Of a stretch of DNA of 64,000 nt, positions 1 through 9,300 are shown in pieces. Source of the stretch: Pseudomonas putida (GTDB lineage: Bacteria; Pseudomonadota; Gammaproteobacteria; Pseudomonadales; Pseudomonadaceae); the NCBI GenBank assembly GCA_029953615.1, contig CP124529.1, positions 3,968,501-4,032,500 of the forward strand, read 5' to 3'. Both the position numbers and the translations under genes were made by a program. The notes under the pieces are model-generated. The model saw only the letters and a program-made list of their open reading frames with translations. It had not been told where the DNA came from and did no database searches. How positions within the stretch are numbered: the stretch's first letter is position 1; each line of letters starts with the position of its first letter.

Positions 1-1417
1 CATCGCCCTGTTCAACTACTGCTTTGCCAAGCAGCACGGCGGTGAGTTCATCCTGCGCATCGAAGACACCGACCAGTTGCGCTCCACGCGCGAGTCGGAG
101 CAGCAGATCTTCGATGCCCTGCGCTGGCTCGGCATCGAATGGAACGAAGGCCCGGACGTCGGTGGCCCGCACGGCCCGTACCGGCAGAGCGAGCGTGGCG
201 AGATCTACGCCAGGTACGCCAAGGAGCTGGTTGACGCCGGCCATGCCTTCTACTGCTTCTGCACTGCCGAAGAGCTGGAGCAGATGCGCGCCGAGCAGCA
301 AGCTCGCGGCGAAACCCCGCGCTACGATGGCCGCGCGCTGCTGCTGAGCGCCGAAGAAGTGCAGCGCCGTCTGGACGCTGGCGAGCCGCACGTGATCCGC
401 ATGAAAGTGCCGAGCGAAGGCGTGTGCGTGGTGCCGGACATGCTGCGTGGTGATGTCGAGATCCCGTGGGACCGCATGGACATGCAGGTGCTGATGAAGA
501 ACGACGGCCTGCCGACGTACTTCCTGGCCAACGTGGTCGATGACCACCTGATGGGCATCACCCACGTGCTGCGCGGCGAAGAGTGGCTGCCATCGGCCCC
601 CAAGCTGATCAAACTTTACGAATACTTCGGCTGGGAGCAGCCCAAGCTGTGCTACATGCCGCTGCTGCGTAACCCGGACAAGTCCAAGCTGTCCAAGCGC
701 AAGAACCCGACCTCGGTGACGTTCTACGAGCGCATGGGCTTCATGCCCGAGGCGATGCTCAACTACCTGGGCCGCATGGGCTGGTCGATGCCGGACGAGC
801 GCGAGAAGTTCTCGCTGGCCGAGATGGTCGAGCACTTCGACCTGTCGCGTATCTCGCTGGGCGGCCCGATCTTCGACATCGAGAAGCTGTCCTGGCTGAA
901 CGGCCAGTGGCTGCGCGAACTGCCGGTCGAGGAGTTTGCCGCGCGCCTGCAGAAGTGGGCGTTCAACAGCGACTACATGATGAAGATTGCCCCGCACGTG
1001 CAAGGCCGGGTGGAAACCTTCAGCCAGGTTGCCCCGCTGGGCGGCTTCTTCTTCGAGGGTGCGCTGAAGCTCGACGCCAAACTGTTCGAAAGCAAGAAAC
1101 TGTCGGCCGACCAGGTGCGCCAGGTGATCCAGCTGATCCTGTGGAAGCTCGAAAGCCTGCGTCAGTGGGAAAAAGAGCGCATCACCGGTTGCATCCAGGC
1201 CGTGGTCGAGGCGCTGGAACTGAAGCTGCGTGACGCCATGCCGCTGATGTTCGCCGCCATCACCGGCCAGGCCAGCTCGGTGTCGGTGCTCGATGCCATG
1301 GAAATCCTCGGCCCGGACCTGACCCGCTACCGCCTGCGCCAGGCCCTGGACCTGCTGGGTGGGGTGTCGAAGAAAGAAAACAAAGAGTGGGAAAAGCTGC
1401 TGGCCTCGATTGCCTGA
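1..1417 (+). CDS. gltX: Glutamate--tRNA ligase, 5'-truncated by window edge
   Basis: Class I glutamyl-tRNA synthetase, which charges tRNA-Glu with glutamate in the cytoplasm. The reading frame is open from base 2 ([16 protein letters not shown]...), so the N-terminal residues with the HIGH-type signature lie outside the window. The ILRIEDTDQ segment and the KLSKRK (KMSKS-type) ATP-binding motif near base 690 are both present. The C-terminal anticodon-binding region is complete to the TGA at 1415-1417. The gene lies upstream of three tRNA-Glu genes, its own substrate. Identification is secure. Confidence 0.97.
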   Translation, partial: IALFNYCFAKQHGGEFILRIEDTDQLRSTRESEQQIFDALRWLGIEWNEGPDVGGPHGPYRQSERGEIYARYAKELVDAGHAFYCFCTAEELEQMRAEQQARGETPRYDGRALLLSAEEVQRRLDAGEPHVIRMKVPSEGVCVVPDMLRGDVEIPWDRMDMQVLMKNDGLPTYFLANVVDDHLMGITHVLRGEEWLPSAPKLIKLYEYFGWEQPKLCYMPLLRNPDKSKLSKRKNPTSVTFYERMGFMPEAMLNYLGRMGWSMPDEREKFSLAEMVEHFDLSRISLGGPIFDIEKLSWLNGQWLRELPVEEFAARLQKWAFNSDYMMKIAPHVQGRVETFSQVAPLGGFFFEGALKLDAKLFESKKLSADQVRQVIQLILWKLESLRQWEKERITGCIQAVVEALELKLRDAMPLMFAAITGQASSVSVLDAMEILGPDLTRYRLRQALDLLGGVSKKENKEWEKLLASIA

Positions 1418-1434
1418 TTCAGTTTTACACCTAA

Positions 1435-1511
1435 CCTGTGGGAGCGGGCGTGCCCGCGAATGCGATGGTGGATCAAACACCGCTTTCGCGGGCGCGCCAC
1501 GCTCCCACAGG
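1435..1511. repeat. REP inverted pair after gltX
   Basis: Two REP palindromes face each other: CCTGTGGGAGCGGGCGTGCC... and its near reverse complement ending GCTCCCACAGG. This is the P. putida-type REP seen repeatedly in this window. It can fold as a long hairpin downstream of gltX and may act as an mRNA 3' end. Confidence 0.9.
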
Positions 1512-1594
1512 CCAGCTGAACCCAGAAAAACCGGGGCAGGGCGGTAAGTGATTGTTATCTGTGAAATTTTTTTTGAATATTTTGAAAAATTAGT

Positions 1595-1623
1595 TTGACA
1601 GCCCTGCAATCCGATCTTAATAT
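1595..1623 (+). promoter_or_regulatory. Promoter of the tRNA Ala/Glu array
   Basis: A perfect -35 (TTGACA, 1595-1600) is followed after 17 bp by a -10-like TAATAT (1618-1623). The next bases are the GC-rich stretch GCGCCCCG, which resembles the discriminator of stringently controlled stable-RNA promoters. It lies about 75 bp upstream of the first tRNA-Ala. Confidence 0.7.
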
Positions 1624-1698
1624 GCGCCCCGTCCACAGCGATGAACGAAAACGAAACGTCAGGCACCCAGCCAGCGCTTCGGTTCAAAGCGACATTGT

Positions 1699-1774
1699 GG
1701 GGCTATAGCTCAGCTGGGAGAGCGCCTGCATGGCATGCAGGAGGTCAGCGGTTCGATCCCGCTTAGCTCCACCA
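1699..1774 (+). tRNA. tRNA-Ala (anticodon GGC), copy 1
   Basis: Complete 76-nt cloverleaf with encoded CCA. The acceptor stem is GGGGCTA/TAGCTCC, and the anticodon loop ATGGCAT lies within a CCTGC/GCAGG stem. First gene of the Ala-Glu array. Confidence 0.97.
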
Positions 1775-1846
1775 AATTCCGCTTGGCAGCCAAGGCTGCC
1801 GGGCAAGACCGGGTCCAGCAACCGGGTCTTGAAGGTAAGAAGGTTC

Positions 1847-1922
1847 GTCCCCTTCGTCTAGTGGCCTAGGACACCGCCCTTTCACGGCGGTAACAGGGGT
1901 TCGAGTCCCCTAGGGGACGCCA
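1847..1922 (+). tRNA. tRNA-Glu (anticodon TTC), copy 1
   Basis: Complete 76-nt cloverleaf with encoded CCA. The acceptor stem is GTCCCCT/AGGGGAC, and the anticodon loop CTTTCAC lies within a CCGCC/GGCGG stem. Separated from tRNA-Ala copy 1 by a 72-nt spacer unlike the other two Ala-Glu spacers. Confidence 0.97.
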
Positions 1923-1975
1923 GTTTCGCACAAGCGATGTTTCAGAATGTCGCTGGGCCGAGAGGCTAAAAATCC

Positions 1976-2051
1976 GGGGCTATAGCTCAGCTGGGAGAGC
2001 GCCTGCATGGCATGCAGGAGGTCAGCGGTTCGATCCCGCTTAGCTCCACCA
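1976..2051 (+). tRNA. tRNA-Ala (anticodon GGC), copy 2
   Basis: Identical in sequence to copy 1. First part of the second Ala-Glu unit. Confidence 0.97.
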
Positions 2052-2092
2052 ATTTGCCGCGGTTCGTGTAAACGGATCGGCACGAAGGTTAC

Positions 2093-2168
2093 GTCCCCTT
2101 CGTCTAGTGGCCTAGGACACCGCCCTTTCACGGCGGTAACAGGGGTTCGAGTCCCCTAGGGGACGCCA
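2093..2168 (+). tRNA. tRNA-Glu (anticodon TTC), copy 2
   Basis: Identical to tRNA-Glu copy 1. The spacer to the preceding tRNA-Ala (...CGGATCGGCACGAAGGTTAC) is nearly the same as in the third unit, which points to a recent tandem duplication. Confidence 0.97.
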
Positions 2169-2194
2169 CTTTTCCTGCGTTTTGCAGGGCTTTA

Positions 2195-2227
2195 AAGGCT
2201 CGTCGATTACTGATGAGCCTTTTGTTT
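2195..2227 (+). terminator. Terminator-like hairpin between tRNA-Glu 2 and tRNA-Ala 3
   Basis: Stem AAGGCTCGTC / GATGAGCCTT followed by TTGTTT. It ends one base before tRNA-Ala copy 3 begins, so copy 3 has no room for its own promoter. It looks like a duplicated copy of the array's end terminator. Confidence 0.7.
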
Positions 2228-2228
2228 C

Positions 2229-2304
2229 GGGGCTATAGCTCAGCTGGGAGAGCGCCTGCATGGCATGCAGGAGGTCAGCGGTTCGATCCCGCTTAGCTCC
2301 ACCA
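2229..2304 (+). tRNA. tRNA-Ala (anticodon GGC), copy 3
   Basis: Identical to copies 1 and 2. It begins directly after an internal terminator-like hairpin, so its transcription must depend on read-through or processing. Confidence 0.97.
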
Positions 2305-2346
2305 TTTCTGCCGCGGTTCGCGCAAGCGGATCGGCACGAAGGTTAC

Positions 2347-2422
2347 GTCCCCTTCGTCTAGTGGCCTAGGACACCGCCCTTTCACGGCGGTAACAGGGGT
2401 TCGAGTCCCCTAGGGGACGCCA
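2347..2422 (+). tRNA. tRNA-Glu (anticodon TTC), copy 3
   Basis: Identical to the other two tRNA-Glu copies. Last gene of the array. Confidence 0.97.
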
Positions 2423-2449
2423 CGTTTACCCGCGTTTTGCGGGACTTTG

Positions 2450-2486
2450 AAGGCTCATTCGATTATTGAATGGGCCTTTTGTTTTT
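2450..2486 (+). terminator. Terminator of the tRNA array
   Basis: Stem AAGGCTCATTC / GAATGGGCCTT with a 7-nt loop, followed by TTTGTTTTT. Typical intrinsic terminator closing the array. Confidence 0.8.
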
Positions 2487-2595
2487 CTCCCTGCCCCAAC
2501 ATTCCGCAACCGACAGACGGCTACAGTTTCTGCTTGCCAAAAAATATTATGTGAATAATATTTCGAGCATCATATTTTGTTCGGCGAGTGGTCTG

Positions 2596-3136
2596 ATGAG
2601 TGACAAGAAGAGCAGAACCCGTGAACGCATTCTCGAAGCGGCGCGAAGTGCGCTGATCCAGCATGGCCCGGCCGAACCTAGCGTCAGCCAGGTCATGGGG
2701 GCGGCGGGCCTGACCGTCGGCGGTTTCTATGCCCACTTCGACAGCAAGGACGAGTTGATGCTTGAAGCGTTCCGCCAGTTGCTGGCCGAGCGCCGCGCCT
2801 TGCTCTCCCAGGTCGACCCCAGCCTCGATGGCGCCGGGCGGCGGGCGCTGGCCAGTGCCTTCTACCTGTCGCGCAAGCATCGTGATGCCGAAGTGCACGC
2901 CTGCCCGCTGCCTAACTCCTTGGCCGAGATGCAGCGCCTGCCGGAGGCCTTCCGCGAGGTGCTGGCCGAACATATCGAGCTGATGGCTGCCGCCATGGTC
3001 GGACCGCCCCGAGGACGCCGACAAGGCCTTGGCCGACCTGGCCCTGATGGTTGGCGGACTGGCGCTGGCCCGTGCGCTGGGCACCAGCGAGCTGTCTGAT
3101 CGGATTCTGCGCGCCGCCAAATCGGCGGTGCTTTAA
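2596..3136 (+). pseudogene. TetR/AcrR family regulator, frameshifted
   Basis: TetR-type repressor. The N-terminal helix-turn-helix (SRTRERILEAARSALIQHG... VGGFYAHFDSKDELM) is intact. The start ATG at 2596 (MSDKKSRTRER) matches the usual TetR N-terminus better than the upstream in-frame alternative at 2470. Near 3001 one extra base shifts the frame: the expected continuation DRPEDADKALADLALMVGG...RAAKSAVL is encoded in the next frame and stops at 3134-3136. Apart from that base the gene is full length (about 179 residues). It ends 15 bp before the hydrolase gene, so the two probably form an operon. The effector is unknown. Confidence 0.8.
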
Positions 3137-3151
3137 CCCTGGAGCATGGCG

Positions 3152-4006
3152 ATGACTACCCTGAGCTGGATTCGTGGTGTCAATGGCACCCTGGGCCGCC
3201 TGGCCCCCGAGCACGTCGCGGGCAAGATGCGCCGTGCCTTCATGACGCCGCGCAACCTGCCGCCACGGGATTGGGAGTTGCCCATGCTGGCCAGCGCCGA
3301 GCGCATTACCCTGCGCTTCGGCTTGTCTGCCCTGCGCTGGGGCAAGGGGCCGACCGTGCTGCTGATGCACGGCTGGGAAGGGCGGCCGACCCAGTTTGCC
3401 GCGTTGATCGAAACCTTGGTCCAGGCCGGGCACACGGTGGTATCGCTGGAGGGACCGGGGCATGGGCGCTCGCCCGGCGAGCAGGCCAATGTGGTGCTGT
3501 TTGCCCGTGCGCTGCTGGAGGCTGCCGCAGAACTGCCGCCGTTGCGCGCGGTGATTGGCCATTCCATGGGCGGTGCCAGTGTCTTGCTGGCCTTGCAGAT
3601 GGGGCTGCGCACAGAGGCAGCGGTCAGCATTGCAGCCCCGGCGCGACTGTTGGGCGTACTGCGTGGCTTTGCCCATCGTCTGGGGCTGCCAGCGCGGGCG
3701 CGTGCGGCGTTCATTCGCCAGGTGGAGCGGGATGTGGGCATGCAGATTGCGCGGCTGGATGTGACGGGTTACCAGCTGGAGTTGCCGGGGTTGGTGGTGC
3801 ATGCCGCCGATGATGCCTTGGTGGCCGCTGATGAAGCCCAGGTGATCCACAAGGCCTGGTTCGATAGCCGCCTGATGTTGCTGGAGGCGGGTGGCCACCA
3901 GCGGGTGCTGTCCGACCCTCGCCTGAGTGAGGCGGTGCTGGAGCTGCTGGCCCGGGCTGGCGCGGTCCCTGTAGGAGCGGCCTTGTGTCGCGATGGGGCG
4001 CGGTAG
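3152..4006 (+). CDS. Alpha/beta-fold hydrolase
   Basis: Cytoplasmic alpha/beta hydrolase of about 284 residues. Visible elements: oxyanion-hole segment LLMHGWEGR, nucleophile elbow GHSMGG (Ser about 138), a late acid in HAADDALV, and catalytic His in GGHQRVL. The ATG at 3152 is preferred over that at 3146 because GGAG (3141-3144) is 7 nt away. The last 13 or so codons and the stop lie inside a REP-type palindrome (AVPVGAALCRDGAR), so the natural C-terminus is probably a little shorter. Located directly after the TetR gene, its likely regulator. The substrate cannot be told. Confidence 0.85.
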   Translation: MTTLSWIRGVNGTLGRLAPEHVAGKMRRAFMTPRNLPPRDWELPMLASAERITLRFGLSALRWGKGPTVLLMHGWEGRPTQFAALIETLVQAGHTVVSLEGPGHGRSPGEQANVVLFARALLEAAAELPPLRAVIGHSMGGASVLLALQMGLRTEAAVSIAAPARLLGVLRGFAHRLGLPARARAAFIRQVERDVGMQIARLDVTGYQLELPGLVVHAADDALVAADEAQVIHKAWFDSRLMLLEAGGHQRVLSDPRLSEAVLELLARAGAVPVGAALCRDGAR

Positions 4007-4087
4007 CGGCCCCAGAATCTCAGCCCCGGCACAGATTGCCGGGGCTGCTGCGCAGCCCATCGCGACACAAGGCCGCTCCTACAGGGA
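3966..4087. repeat. REP-like inverted repeat with perfect 32-bp arms
   Basis: The 32-bp arm at 3966-3997 (TCCCTGTAGGAGCGGCC...) is repeated as an exact reverse complement at 4056-4087. Between them lies a second hairpin (CAGCCCCGGC / GCCGGGGCTG, 4021-4047). The left arm overlaps the 3' end and stop codon of the hydrolase gene. This REP subtype (GTAGGAGCGGCCTTGTGTCGCGATGGG) differs from the other REPs in the window. Confidence 0.9.
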
Positions 4088-4174
4088 GCGTGTAGCCCCG
4101 CAGGCAAGTGCAGAAGGGCTGGACTTTCCCCCGTCGGTCGCTGCTAAATCCACTTTTGTGCCAAGGAAGCGAAC

Positions 4175-4611
4175 ATGAGTTGGGACCTGGCAACACCCTT
4201 TGTGATCGACCTGCGCGTCGGTAGCGAGGACATCGACGGCCTCGGCCACGCCAATAATGCGGCCTACGTCACCTGGCTGGAGCGATGCGCCTGGCGCCAC
4301 TCCCAGCGCCTGGGCCTGGACCTGGCCGAATATCGCCGGCTGGACCGTGCCATGGCCGTGGTACGCCACGAAATCGACTACCTGGCCGCCGCTTACGAGG
4401 ATGACGAGCTGCAACTGGCCACCTGGATCATCGACTGGGACCAGCGCCTGCGCATGACCCGGCGCTTCCAGCTAAAGCGCCCGCGCGACGGGGTAACCTT
4501 GCTATACGCGCCCAGACCACTTTCGCCTGCATCGAGCTGTCCAGCGGCAAGCCAAGGCGCATGCCGGCGGAATTCCTCGACGGTTATGGCCCGGCGCTGA
4601 TCGGCGCCTGA
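4175..4611 (+). pseudogene. Acyl-CoA thioesterase (4HBT, hotdog fold), frameshifted
   Basis: Hotdog-fold thioesterase of the 4-hydroxybenzoyl-CoA thioesterase/FadM type. The segment DIDGLGHANNAAYVTWLERCAW carries the typical DxxGHxNN active site. At about 4502-4505 a TA appears duplicated (CTATACGCGCC where CTACGCGCC would give LLRAQTTFACIEL), a +2 shift. The rest of the protein (ELSSGKPRRMPAEFLDGYGPALIGA) follows in the other frame and stops at 4609-4611. If the two bases are an error, this is an intact protein of about 144 residues. Confidence 0.8.
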
Positions 4612-4662
4612 AGCACCGCCAATTTTTGTTAGACTGCCGGCTTTTTCCGCCGAGACCCCGAC

Positions 4663-5634
4663 ATGCAAATTGCCCTGGCCCCCATGGAGGGGCTGGTCGA
4701 CAACATCCTGCGCGACGTGCTGACCCGCGTGGGCGGTATCGACTGGTGCGTCACCGAGTTCATCCGCGTGTGCGACCGCCTGCTGCCGCCTTCCTCGTTC
4801 GACAAGCTGGCGCCCGAGTTGCGCAATGGCGCGCGGACCGCCGCCGGGGTACCCATGCGTGTGCAGCTGTTGGGCTCGGACCCTGTATGCCTGGCGGAAA
4901 ACGCCGCGCTGGCCTGTGAGCTGGGGGCGCCGGTGATCGACCTGAACTTCGGTTGCCCGGCCAAGACCGTGAACAAGTCCCGTGGTGGCGCGGTGTTGCT
5001 CAAGGAGCCGGAGCTGCTGCACGCCATCGTGCGCGAGGTGCGGCGTGCCGTGCCGACGGATATTCCGGTCACTTCGAAGATGCGCCTGGGCTTCGACAGC
5101 CCTGATGACGCGCTGGAGTGTGCCACGGCGCTGGCTGAAGGCGGCTCGGCACACCTGGTGGTGCATGCGCGGACCAAGGTCGAGGGCTACAAGCCGCCGG
5201 CCCACTGGGAGTGGGTGGCGCGGGTGCAGGATGTGGTCAAGGTGCCGGTGTTCGCCAATGGCGAGATCTGGACCGTGGACGACTGGCGGCGCTGTCGAGA
5301 GGTCAGTGGCGCCGAAGACATCATGCTGGGGCGTGGGCTGGTCTCTCGGCCCGACCTGGGGCTGCAGATTGCCGCGGCGCGTGACGGGCGGGAGTACCAG
5401 CCGCTGAGCTGGGCCGATTTGCTGCCGTTGCTGCGTGAATTCTGGCGCCAGGCCCAGGCCAAGCTGTCGCCACGCTATGCACCGGGGCGGATGAAGCAAT
5501 GGCTGGCGATGCTGACCCGCAGTTATCCCGAAGCGGTTGTGTTGTTTGCCGAATTGCGGCGGGAAGATGATTGCACGCGGATCAGCCGGTTGCTGGGGGT
5601 TGAGGTGGCTTCCTTCGAAACTTGTGTTGCCTGA
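4663..5634 (+). CDS. dusC: tRNA-dihydrouridine(16) synthase
   Basis: FMN-dependent enzyme that reduces a D-loop uridine of tRNA to dihydrouridine. The 323-residue length fits DusC. N-terminal TIM-barrel motif [11 protein letters not shown]; active-site segment [17 protein letters not shown] with catalytic Cys98; [19 protein letters not shown] and FANGEIWT follow the Dus pattern. The subfamily (DusC, rather than DusA or DusB) is chosen from the [10 protein letters not shown] signature and the short C-terminus. Monocistronic, followed by a REP pair. Confidence 0.93.
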   Translation: MQIALAPMEGLVDNILRDVLTRVGGIDWCVTEFIRVCDRLLPPSSFDKLAPELRNGARTAAGVPMRVQLLGSDPVCLAENAALACELGAPVIDLNFGCPAKTVNKSRGGAVLLKEPELLHAIVREVRRAVPTDIPVTSKMRLGFDSPDDALECATALAEGGSAHLVVHARTKVEGYKPPAHWEWVARVQDVVKVPVFANGEIWTVDDWRRCREVSGAEDIMLGRGLVSRPDLGLQIAAARDGREYQPLSWADLLPLLREFWRQAQAKLSPRYAPGRMKQWLAMLTRSYPEAVVLFAELRREDDCTRISRLLGVEVASFETCVA

Positions 5635-5635
5635 A

Positions 5636-5718
5636 CCGGCCCTTTCGCGGGCACGCCCGCTCCCACAGTGACCACCCTGTGCAGTACCTGTGGGAGCGGG
5701 CGTACCCGCGAAGAGGCC
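5636..5718. repeat. REP inverted pair after dusC
   Basis: TTCGCGGGCACGCCCGCTCCCACAG faces CTGTGGGAGCGGGCGTACCCGCGAA, separated by about 20 bp. Same REP family as at 1435, 12849, 20766, 25589 and 29884. Confidence 0.9.
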
Positions 5719-5759
5719 ATCAAATCCAGTGCAGAAATCCAGATTTTTTCTGCTCCCCC

Positions 5760-5787
5760 CTTGAAAGCTTTCCCTCAGGCCCTATCT
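5760..5787 (+). promoter_or_regulatory. Sigma-32 (heat-shock) promoter of ibpA
   Basis: CTTGAAA (5760-5766), a 13-bp spacer, then CCCTATCT (5780-5787). This closely follows the sigma-32 consensus CTTGAA-N13-17-CCCCATNT. It lies upstream of a small heat-shock protein gene, as expected. Confidence 0.8.
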
Positions 5788-5793
5788 CTTGAG

Positions 5794-5855
5794 TACGCGA
5801 TGCCGAAGTCGGGTCGCGTAATGACTTACTTGCTGAATCTCAGGAGTTCATGACC
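5794..5855 (+). ncRNA. ROSE-like RNA thermometer in the ibpA 5' leader
   Basis: The leader has two hairpins. The first is a stable stem TACGCGA (5794-5800) / TCGCGTA (5814-5820) with inner CCGA/TCGG. The second (about 5821-5852) contains TTGCT, which can pair imperfectly with the Shine-Dalgarno AGGAG (5842-5846). Short two-hairpin ROSE-like thermometers are known for Pseudomonas ibpA. The pairing here was judged by eye. Confidence 0.7.
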
Positions 5856-6299
5856 ATGACTACCGCTTTCTCTCTCGCACCACTGTTCCGTCATTCCGTT
5901 GGTTTCGACCGTTTCAACGACCTGTTCGAGTCGGCGGCACGTAACGAGGCCGGTAGCAGCTACCCGCCCTACAACGTTGAAAAGCATGGCGATGACCACT
6001 ACCGCATCGTGGTTGCCGCAGCCGGTTTCCAGGAAGACGACCTCGACCTGCAGGTTGAAAAAGGTGTTCTGACCGTGACCGGTGGCAAGCGCGACAATAG
6101 CGCTGCTGAAGTGACCTACCTGCATCAGGGTATCGCCCAGCGCGCCTTCAAGCTGTCGTTCCGCCTGGCCGACCATATCGAGGTCAAGGCCGCCGGCCTG
6201 GCCAATGGTCTGCTCAGCATCGACCTGCTGCGCATCGTGCCTGAAGAAGCCAAGGCCAAGCGCATTCCGATCAACGGCGACAAACCAGCGCTGAACTGA
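5856..6299 (+). CDS. ibpA: Small heat-shock protein (Hsp20, IbpA)
   Basis: ATP-independent holdase that binds unfolding proteins at high temperature. It has 147 residues with an alpha-crystallin domain (YPPYNVEKHGDDHYRIVVAAAGFQEDDLDL...), a GVLTVTGGKR strand and a C-terminal RIPI (I-x-I/V-type) motif needed for oligomerisation. The second ATG (5856, MTTAFSLAP) is chosen because AGGAG ends 9 nt upstream, whereas the ATG at 5850 is only 3 nt away. Expression is expected to be controlled by the sigma-32 promoter and the thermometer in the leader. Confidence 0.95.
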   Translation: MTTAFSLAPLFRHSVGFDRFNDLFESAARNEAGSSYPPYNVEKHGDDHYRIVVAAAGFQEDDLDLQVEKGVLTVTGGKRDNSAAEVTYLHQGIAQRAFKLSFRLADHIEVKAAGLANGLLSIDLLRIVPEEAKAKRIPINGDKPALN

Positions 6300-6315
6300 T
6301 CGTGTAGATGTGAAG

Positions 6316-6343
6316 AAGGGCACCCTCGGGGGTGCCCTTTTTT
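6316..6343 (+). terminator. Terminator of ibpA
   Basis: Stem GGGCACC / GGTGCCC with loop CTCGG, followed by a T-tract (TTTTTT). Confidence 0.9.
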
Positions 6344-6386
6344 GTGCCCGTCAGTGGCCCTTCAGGGGCTCCTTTGCGGGAGCGCT

Positions 6387-9300
6387 TCAGTAATTCGCCG
6401 GCGCTTCCAGCAACATCTGTCGAAACTCCGGCAACGGCAGCGGCCGGCTGTGCAAGTACCCCTGGTAAAGGTGGCACCCCAGCCGCTCCAGGAACTCCAG
6501 TTGTTCGGTCAGCTCGACCCCTTCGGCAATCACCGTCAGGTCCAGGCTGCGGGCCATGGCGACGATGGCGCGGACGATTTCGGCGTCGTTCGGGTCCTCC
6601 GGCGCGTCGCGCACGAAGGTCTGGTCAATCTTCAGCGTATCCACCGGCAGGCGCTTGAGGTAGGTCAGCGAGGAGTAGCCGGTGCCGAAGTCATCCATGG
6701 CAAAGCTCACCCCGTAGCGCTTCAGTTCGCGCATCTTGCTGATGGTGTCTTCCAGGTTCTGGATGACGATGCCTTCGGTAATCTCCAGCTTCAGCATTTG
6801 CCGTGGCAGGCGGTAATCGTCCAGGCTGCGCAGCACCCGCCCGACAAAGTCGTTCTGACGGAACTGCCGCGGGCTGATGTTCACGCACAGGCTGAAATCA
6901 TCGGCGTCGATCAGCCGGTCGCCAAGCATGCGCGCGCAGGCATCGCAAGCTTCATCGAGGATCCAGCTGCCAACTTCCAGGATCAGCCCGCTTTCTTCCA
7001 GTACCTGAATGAATTGTGCGGGCGGCTGCTGGCCCAGTTGTGGGTGATGCCAACGCAGCAGCACCTCGGCGCCGACAATGCGGTTGTCGCGAGCATCCAC
7101 CTGGGGCTGGAAGTGCAGCGCCAGTTCGCCGCGGGCCAGGGCCAGACGCAGGTCGTTTTCCATGCGCAGGCGCTCGCTGGCGGCCTTTTGCATGGTGGTG
7201 TGGAACAGCTGAGTGGTATTGCGCCCGGAATCCTTGGCCCGGTACAGGGCGATATCGGCACGCTTGAGCAGGTCGGCCGGTGTGGCGCCGTGGTCAGGGA
7301 TCAGCGCCACGCCAATGCTGGGTGTTACCTGCAGGCGCTGGCCGTCCAGAGACATCGGCTCGGCCAGTAGTTCGCGCAGGGTGTCGGCCAGCTCGCGGAC
7401 TTTTTCTTCGACCATTTCGCGGCTGCCTTCCAGGCCGCTGAGCAATACCACGAATTCGTCGCCACCCAGGCGCGCCACGGTGTCTTCCAGGCGCACACTG
7501 GCCTCCAGCCGCGCGGTGATGATTTTCAGCACCGTGTCGCCCACCGGGTGGCCCAGTGAGTCGTTGATGTGCTTGAAGTGGTCGAGGTCGAGGAACAGCA
7601 GGGCGCCGCGCAGATTGTGGCGTCTGAGCAGGGCGATCTGCTGGCTCAGGCGATCCATCAGCAGGGCGCGGTTGGGCAGGTTGGTAAGCGGGTCGTGGTA
7701 GGCCAGGTGGCGAATCTGTGCCTGGGCGTTCTTCAGCTGGCTGACATCGCGGGCGGTCAGCAGCAGGCAGTCCACCTCGTTGAGGGTGATCGGCTCCACC
7801 GACACCTCCACGGTAAGGATATCGCCACGCTTGTTGCGTCCGAGCATCTCGCGGTGGTGCACCCGGCCACGCTCGCGCAATTCGGCCAGCAAGGCGCTAC
7901 GCTGCTTGTCGTCGGCCCAGATGCCGACCTCATACACCGTGCGGCCGATCACGTCGGCGGCGTTGTAGCCGGTCAGGCGGCAGAAACCATCGTTGATTTC
8001 CAGGTAACGACCGCTGTGGCGTTCGGTGATGGTGATGGCGTCGGGACTGGAGTGGAAGGCCTTGGCGAACTTCTCCTCGCTGGACTTGAGCGCCGCTTCG
8101 GCGCGCTGCTGCTGGGTGATGTCGCGCAGGGTGGTGACGCTGCAGGGCTGGTCGTCGACAGTGATGAGGCGGCTGGAAATCACGCAGGTCAGTGGTGCGC
8201 CATTACGATGGTTGACCACCACGGCGACGTTGCTCAGGGCCTGCTCGCGGATTACCCGCTCGATACGCTGTGCGCGCTCGATGGACTCCGCCCACAGGCC
8301 GATTTCCTCGGCGGTGCGGCCGATCACCTGGTCGGTGCCCCAGCCGAAGGTCTGGGTGAACGCGGGGTTGATCTCGATGAACTGGCCAGTGTCCTGGCGG
8401 GTGACGCAGATCGGGTCGGGGCTGACCTGGAACAGGCTGGCGAACTTCTCTTCCGAGGCGCTCAGGCGCTGTTCGCGCTCCACCTGGTCGGTGATGTCGA
8501 GCAAGGTGCCAGCCATGCGCAGTGGGTTGCCCTGCTCGTCGCGGTACAGCCGGGCGCGGCTTTCGATGTAGCGCGAGATGCCGTTTTCCAGTTGCACCCG
8601 GTAGGTGATCTGGTAGTTGCCGGCAGGTCCTTCGCGCAGGCTGCGGTAGGCCTGGCGCATCGAGTTGCGTTCTTGTTCCGGGACCCCTTCGAAAAAAGCG
8701 TCGAACGATTCATGAAAGGGGATGGGCGGCAGGCCGTGCAACTGCGCGGCGCGGGCCGAACCGTAGAGCATGCCGCTGGGAATATGCCAGTCCCAGGTAC
8801 CCAGCTGTGCCGAATCCAGGGCCAGGTCCAGGCGCTCCTGGCTGTCCTTCAGGGCCTGCTCGGCGCGTTTGCGTTCGGTGGTGTCGATAAAGGTGCTGAG
8901 GAGGAAGGTCACACCCTCCAGCTCGATTCCCTGGGTGCAGAGGATGCCATCGTGCACCTTGCCGCTGATGGCGCGGAACTGCACTTCCAGGATCAGCGGG
9001 CCATTGTTGGTACGGGTCGACTCCAGCAACTGGTGCCGCTGTTCAGGGTTGACCCACAAGCCCAGCTCCAGGCTGGTCTTGCCGATCACCTGGCTGCCGG
9101 GCCAGCCGAACATGTCTTCGAAGTGCTGGTTGACCTCGAAGATCATGCCGTCGAGGCGGCGGGTGAGTAAAATGGCGTTGGGGCTGAGGTGAAACAGGGT
9201 GGCGAAGCGTTTTTCCGAATTGATCAGCGCCGTTTCCCGTTCGCGCTGACGGGTGATTTCGCGGATCACCCCGATCATCTGCGGGCGGCCATGCATGTCG

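Noticed and set aside
1910..2131. Short minus-strand frames across tRNA genes, some resembling the common false annotation GAKRDRTADLLHA
   Set aside because: These are translations of tRNA sequence in reverse and are a well-known artefact.
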